In this document: positions 63,301 through 64,000 of the stretch, one piece after another
Numbering within the stretch: the stretch's first letter is position 1
Layout: every line of letters starts with the position of its first letter
Notes under the pieces: model-generated
Seen by the model: only the letters and a program-made list of their open reading frames with translations
What the model was told of the DNA's origin: nothing
Databases searched by the model: none
Translations under genes and position numbers: made by a program
NCBI GenBank assembly: GCA_016801845.1
Contig: CM028916.1
Span: 13,946,014 to 14,010,013 of the forward strand
Length of the DNA: 64,000 nucleotides
DNA from: Polydactylus sextarius
Lineage: Eukaryota; Chordata; Actinopteri; Polynemidae
Reading direction: 5' to 3'

Positions 63301-64000
63301 AAACACCATTGATGAAGTTTCTGCTTAATGCAACTCTCCCAGGTTTGATCTCAAGCTGACATAACACTGTGTCAGCAACAATGTGTTGTGACACATTTTG
63401 GTTTCACGCACATACAAGGTGAGAATCAGCAGTTTTGTCTGGGAAATAGCTGTGCAGTTTGTTTTTCACAACTCGGTATCATGGAAAGTGTCAAGAGTAA
63501 CCACATACGCATGCTCTAGTAGAAATCAACACTGTGTTTGCCTCAAATACTGTAGGAGCATGAGATTAAGAGAATTATGTTATTTTTTCCTCACTTGTCA
63601 AACCATCACAGGCTTTAAATCGATTAATGTTACAAACTAGATTGTGGATATTAAAAGTTGAACACTTATAAATACAGACAAGTTTGAAATGTCCTGTTAA
63701 AGGTACATTATTCAGTGCACACATGAAATGAAGATGCTGAAAAAACACTGAATTGTGGGTGGTGGTGAAACAGCTCCAAGAAGATCATCAGCTCTTGCCA
63801 GTGTTGTTCCAAATGTTGGGTATAGTATATATTGTACGTATTGTTTACCATATGGTACAGAATTAGTTTGTCATATAGAGGTGAGAGTGTGTTAGAAAAG
63901 TCTGTTTTTATTAATATTTTTAAATGTGTTTTTATTTAATTAATTTTCTTTCTTTTTTCAAAAATAATGCAGGTCCTCCGTTATTTTGATTACGTCTTTA
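36406..64000 (+). CDS. cacna1e: Voltage-gated calcium channel alpha-1E (Cav2.3, R-type), 5' half
   Basis: Twenty-two complete exons and the start of another join in phase to about 1168 residues; the gene continues past the window. Landmarks by residue: N-terminus MARFGDES with the Cav2 AQRARTMALYNP motif; domain I voltage sensor S4 with R186, R189, R192, R195 and K198; domain I selectivity-filter Glu313 (TMEGWT); the beta-subunit interaction helix at 378-395 (QQ..E..LNGY.AWI...E); domain II S4 with R573, R576, R579, K582 and K585; domain II filter Glu657 (TGEDW); an acidic stretch, then an Arg-rich II-III loop at 715-1110; domain III S1 from about 1120. It is alpha-1E rather than 1A or 1B because of the extra residues in ILATAGAHMNIPVDLRTLRA, VVLSG, AFMKLRRQQQ, and TNSDRNKVLRYFDYVF. 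The II-III loop shows no synprint-like region. It forms the pore of R-type channels in the neuronal plasma membrane. Teleosts may have two copies; which one this is cannot be decided here. Confidence 0.95.
36669..40279 (+). other. cacna1e: cacna1e intron 1, U12-type AT-AC intron
   Basis: The donor is ATATCCTTCC, matching the minor-spliceosome AT-type consensus. Near the end is a branch-site match TTTTCTTAAC (40256-40265), and the intron ends TTTAC. The branch adenosine is about 15-16 bases from the acceptor, within the normal U12 range. No GT donor or AG acceptor would restore the WPPFEY protein junction. The intron contains an (AC)n run near 36791-36806 and nothing else recognised. Confidence 0.93.
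40280..40385 (+). CDS. cacna1e: cacna1e exon 2 (IS1)
   Basis: Encodes PFEYMILATITANCVVLALE, then QHLPGEDKTPMAKRL, the first transmembrane helix. 106 bases. The acceptor is AC-type and the donor CTG|GTGAGG. Confidence 0.96.
40417..40459. repeat. (AC)n microsatellite
   Basis: About 21 AC units just after exon 2, followed by a second short AC run at 40498-40516. Confidence 0.95.
41232..41371 (+). CDS. cacna1e: cacna1e exon 3 (IS2-S3)
   Basis: Encodes EKTEPYFIGIFCFEAGIKLV through NGWNVMDFIVVLSG. 140 bases. The acceptor is CCCACAG and the donor GTGG|GTGAGT. Confidence 0.97.
41500..41880 (+). repeat. Dispersed repeat, copy 1
   Basis: Shares ordered blocks with 53092-53345 in the same orientation: TTTCCAAATAGTGCAAAT, AGGTAAAATTGAGACAAAA, AAGAACCTGCCCTAAAC, and a later CTTTCAAA...CCATGTGAC block. 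An (AT)n run has expanded inside it at 41552-41573. Probably an old transposon family; I cannot name it. Confidence 0.65.
41909..41943. repeat. (AC)n microsatellite
   Basis: About 17 AC units in cacna1e intron 3. Confidence 0.95.
44203..44264. repeat. Interrupted (CA)n microsatellite
   Basis: CA units broken by CG, TA and GATA in cacna1e intron 3. Confidence 0.9.
44791..44840. repeat. (GT)n microsatellite
   Basis: 25 uninterrupted GT units. Confidence 0.95.
48128..48259. repeat. Foldback element: three copies of a 29-base unit, middle one inverted
   Basis: The unit begins TTCCAGATCAGCAGATTTGT and ends CATTTTCC. It occurs forward at 48128-48157, inverted at 48188-48216, and forward again at 48231-48259, with one to three mismatches. 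Adjacent copies could form long hairpins. A partial fourth arm (TTCAGGAAAATGA) follows near 48289. Weak open frames on both strands come from this symmetry. Confidence 0.8.
48793..48900. repeat. (TCAC)n tetranucleotide microsatellite
   Basis: About 27 perfect units over 108 bases. The repeat is open in several frames and gives artefact Ser-Leu-Thr-His proteins. Confidence 0.97.
49924..49979. repeat. (CA)n microsatellite
   Basis: About 28 CA units. Confidence 0.95.
51029..51132 (+). CDS. cacna1e: cacna1e exon 4 (IS4 voltage sensor)
   Basis: Encodes ILATAGAHMNIPVDLRTLRA, then VRVLRPLKLVSGIP. Positive residues recur every third position. The segment before the S4 is longer than in alpha-1A or 1B, a mark of alpha-1E. 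The donor is CCGA|GTGAGT. Confidence 0.97.
51385..51543 (+). CDS. cacna1e: cacna1e exon 5 (IS5)
   Basis: Encodes LQIVLKSIMKAMIPLLQIGL through YSGKLHHTCLPSVDIL. The acceptor is TTTCAG and the donor CTCG|GTACAA. Confidence 0.95.
52324..52514 (+). CDS. cacna1e: cacna1e exon 6 (domain I pore loop)
   Basis: Encodes a variable extracellular turret with possible N-glycosylation sites (NET, NDT). Then come the conserved [20 protein letters not shown] and MEGWTAVLYN with the filter Glu313. The donor is AAT|GTGAGC. Confidence 0.96.
52604..52707 (+). CDS. cacna1e: cacna1e exon 7 (IS6)
   Basis: Encodes TNDALGPTWNWMYFIPLIII through FVLNLVLGVLSG, the pore-lining helix. 104 bases; the donor is CTGG|GTGAGT. 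Confidence 0.97.
52798..52913 (+). CDS. cacna1e: cacna1e exon 8 (beta-subunit binding site)
   Basis: Encodes [20 protein letters not shown], then QQQVERELNGYRAWIDRA, the alpha interaction domain that binds Cav-beta. 116 bases; the donor is GCAG|GTACTG. Confidence 0.97.
53092..53345 (+). repeat. Dispersed repeat, copy 2
   Basis: Second copy of the family at 41.5 kb, with the same block order (TTCCCAAATAGAGCAAAT, AGGTAAAACTGAGACAAAA, AAGAACCTACCCTAAC, then ACTTTCAAAG...CTATGTCAC). It lacks the AT expansion. Confidence 0.65.
53420..53622 (-). mobile_element. tRNA-derived SINE, minus strand
   Basis: Read on the minus strand there is an A box TAGCCAAATGGTTA (53598-53611) and a B box AGTTCAAATCC (53528-53538) about 60 bases on. 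A tail with CTGTCTTTCTACACTG and an A-rich end follows. This is the layout of fish tRNA-SINEs. The tRNA part is degraded and would not fold as a functional tRNA. Confidence 0.7.
54098..54157. repeat. (AC)n microsatellite
   Basis: About 29 AC units. Confidence 0.95.
54336..54450. repeat. Two (GA)n-rich arrays
   Basis: GA dinucleotide runs at about 54336-54364 and 54412-54450. Confidence 0.9.
54692..54745 (+). CDS. cacna1e: cacna1e exon 9
   Basis: Short exon encoding EEVMLAEENKNSGRSPLD, directly after the beta-binding helix. The acceptor is GTTACAG and the donor GATG|GTGAGT. Confidence 0.94.
55691..55771 (+). CDS. cacna1e: cacna1e exon 10 (I-II loop)
   Basis: Encodes VLKRASKKTGARRGAPGG, then DKYTDTSTA. 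The start VLKRA matches family VLRRA. The acceptor is ATTTTTAG and the donor GCCA|GTGAGT. Confidence 0.88.
55904..56113 (+). CDS. cacna1e: cacna1e exon 11 (IIS1)
   Basis: Encodes an Arg-rich end of the I-II loop, then LRISIRRMVKTDTFYLMVLS and LVALNTICVAIVHHNQPDW. The donor is CTCT|GTGGGT. Confidence 0.95.
56202..56314 (+). CDS. cacna1e: cacna1e exon 12 (IIS2-S3)
   Basis: Encodes YAEFVFLGLFLAEMFLKMYG through HSSFNCFDCG. The donor is GGG|GTGAGG, phase 0. Confidence 0.96.
56441..56553 (+). CDS. cacna1e: cacna1e exon 13 (IIS3-S4)
   Basis: Encodes VIVGSIFEVVWGFFRPG, then SFGISVLRALRLLRIFKIT, the domain II voltage sensor. The donor is CTAA|GTAAGT. Confidence 0.97.
56643..56774 (+). CDS. cacna1e: cacna1e exon 14 (IIS5)
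   Basis: Encodes [20 protein letters not shown] through VVFALLGMQLFGG. The donor is GACG|GTGAGT. Confidence 0.97.
57061..57130 (+). CDS. cacna1e: cacna1e exon 15 (domain II turret)
   Basis: Encodes FIFEDYTPTNFDTFPAAIMT, then VFQ. The acceptor is TCTTATAG and the donor CAG|GTTTGG. Confidence 0.95.
57545..57662 (+). CDS. cacna1e: cacna1e exon 16 (domain II pore and IIS6)
   Basis: Encodes [20 protein letters not shown] through FIVLTLFGN, with filter Glu657. It ends at a U12-type donor, AACT|GTATCCTT. Confidence 0.95.
57663..58278 (+). other. cacna1e: cacna1e intron 16, U12-type GT-AG intron
   Basis: The donor GTATCCTTGT matches the U12 GT-type consensus. A branch-site match TTCTTAAC (58257-58264) lies about 15 bases before the acceptor GACAG. 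Splicing here restores [12 protein letters not shown]. The intron body holds a LINE-like repeat that ends about 45 bases before the branch site. Confidence 0.9.
57928..58210 (+). repeat. LINE-like 3' tail inside the U12 intron
   Basis: Contains blocks typical of fish non-LTR retrotransposon tails: ATCTGGATCTGCACCAATTT, GGTTCTTCCCTGGCCCATGT, and CCACCAAGTTTAGTGCAAAA followed by a TCGGTTCAGTA block. Family not determined. Confidence 0.55.
58279..58346 (+). CDS. cacna1e: cacna1e exon 17 (IIS6 end)
   Basis: Encodes [20 protein letters not shown], then TK, the intracellular end of IIS6. The donor is AAG|GTTTGC. Confidence 0.96.
58540..58607 (+). CDS. cacna1e: cacna1e exon 18 (acidic start of II-III loop)
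   Basis: Encodes DEEEEEEFFNQRYARGRDG, then LIS. The acidic run matches the family DEQEEEE motif, but what follows diverges from the QKAKEVSP stretch of mammalian alpha-1E. The donor is TGA|GTAAGT. Confidence 0.9.
58608..60837 (+). other. cacna1e: cacna1e intron 18
   Basis: Contains a TTAA-flanked MITE (59955-60210). A minus-strand open frame at 59113-59451 has no splice support. A small unseen exon encoding the missing QKAKEV-like part of the loop cannot be excluded. Confidence 0.5.
59955..60210. mobile_element. TTAA-flanked MITE
   Basis: The left end TTAAAGGTGCTATTAGTAAG and right end CTTACAAATAGTCCCTTTAA are inverted copies over about 23 bases with a few mismatches. They bound 256 bases beginning and ending in TTAA. 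TTAA ends suggest a piggyBac-like origin, but the family is not proved. No coding capacity. Confidence 0.7.
60838..61563 (+). CDS. cacna1e: cacna1e exon 19 (II-III loop)
   Basis: A long exon encoding residues 737-978: an Arg-rich start, then RRERRRKVNMSVWEQRANQL, matching the family SVWEQR motif. Pro/Met-rich repeats (MPLPEPPMSMSIPEPPE), a His/Arg run and an acidic Lys/Glu end follow. The acceptor is CTCCTTAG and the donor CCAG|GTAGGG. Two further strong donors lie inside it (see findings). Confidence 0.9.
61727..61862 (+). repeat. LINE-like 3' tail fragment, copy B
   Basis: Contains TGTCTGTACCAAATTTCATG, AATCCATCCAGTAATCATT, and TAGGGCCATGGTGCTAGCAC, a recognisable fish L2-like tail. Related to copy A at 30.1 kb. 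Confidence 0.6.
62031..62308 (+). CDS. cacna1e: cacna1e exon 20 (II-III loop)
   Basis: Encodes residues 979-1071: an acidic, Cys-containing loop ending VVIEMSAQPLLELTPMT. The acceptor is TTTACAG and the donor ACAG|GTAACA. Confidence 0.9.
62565..62697 (+). CDS. cacna1e: cacna1e exon 21 (end of II-III loop)
   Basis: Encodes an acidic ERERDEETEEEELP run, then PDSMFIFKASN, which matches the family SSMFIFSTTNP. The donor is AACCC|GTAAGT. Confidence 0.93.
62786..62915 (+). CDS. cacna1e: cacna1e exon 22 (IIIS1)
   Basis: Encodes IRRICHYVVTLRYFEMTILL, then VIVASSIALAAEDPV and CTNSDRNK. The donor is AAG|GTGAGG, phase 0. Confidence 0.97.
62939..63169 (+). mobile_element. tRNA-derived SINE in cacna1e intron 22
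   Basis: An A box TGGCTAAGAAAGTGG (62952-62966) and a B box GGTTTGAATCC (62988-62998) are followed by a tail with GATGGGTTAAAAGCAGAGG and TTTCATTGTGTACAT, typical of fish SINEs. A possible 6-base target duplication, TAAAGT, flanks it at 62939-62944 and 63164-63169. The tRNA part is not a functional tRNA gene. Confidence 0.8.
63973..64000 (+). CDS. cacna1e: cacna1e exon 23, cut by the window edge
   Basis: After the acceptor AATGCAG, the frame reads VLRYFDYVF, the start of the IIIS2 region. It continues beyond the window. Confidence 0.93.

Noticed and set aside
1..64000. CRISPR arrays, operons or phage-type systems
   Set aside because: No spaced direct repeats of CRISPR type; the gene structure is eukaryotic throughout.
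36406..64000. Assignment as cacna1a or cacna1b
   Set aside because: The N-terminus resembles alpha-1A, but the longer IS3-S4 segment, VVLSG, FMKLRR and TNSDRNKVLRYFDYVF point to alpha-1E.

Overview
This is vertebrate, almost certainly teleost, nuclear DNA. Genes are split by GT-AG introns into short exons. AC/AT microsatellites are dense, and tRNA-derived SINEs, MITEs and LINE-like tails of the kinds common in fish sit between and within genes. All recognised genes lie on the + strand. The sequence alone does not identify the species.

Layout: (1) 1-4.4 kb holds the last two exons of a coiled-coil-type gene. It is perhaps ccdc178, judged mainly from its position upstream of klhl14. (2) 4.4-12.4 kb is intergenic, with one GC-rich island at 8.6-8.9 kb that may be an orphan or decayed exon. 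(3) 12.4-26.4 kb is a complete klhl14 (Printor, BTB-BACK-Kelch). It has eight coding exons that sum to exactly 605 codons plus stop, and a long 3'UTR carrying a MITE. (4) 26.4-36.4 kb is the upstream region of cacna1e. It includes a coding-type exon at 30.2-30.7 kb that would splice in frame onto the canonical start and add about 139 residues. (5) 36.4-64.0 kb is the 5' half of cacna1e (Cav2.3 R-type calcium channel alpha-1E). I could place 22 complete exons and the start of a 23rd. They encode about 1168 residues: the N-terminus, domain I, the beta-subunit binding site, domain II, the II-III loop and the start of domain III. The gene runs off the right edge.

The strongest unusual signals are two minor-spliceosome (U12-type) introns in cacna1e. 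Intron 1 is an AT-AC intron with an ATATCCTT donor and a TTCTTAAC branch site 15-16 nt before the acceptor. Intron 16 is a GT-AG intron with a GTATCCTT donor and a matching branch site. Both boundaries are needed to restore the conserved protein. Also worth checking are the possible N-terminal extension exon, a foldback element in intron 3, a MITE in the klhl14 3'UTR, a TTAA-flanked MITE in intron 18, and a SINE that begins about 23 nt after the exon 22 donor.

No rRNA gene, functional tRNA gene, CRISPR array or prokaryote-type operon was seen. Most long open frames here are antisense shadows of exons or read through microsatellites.
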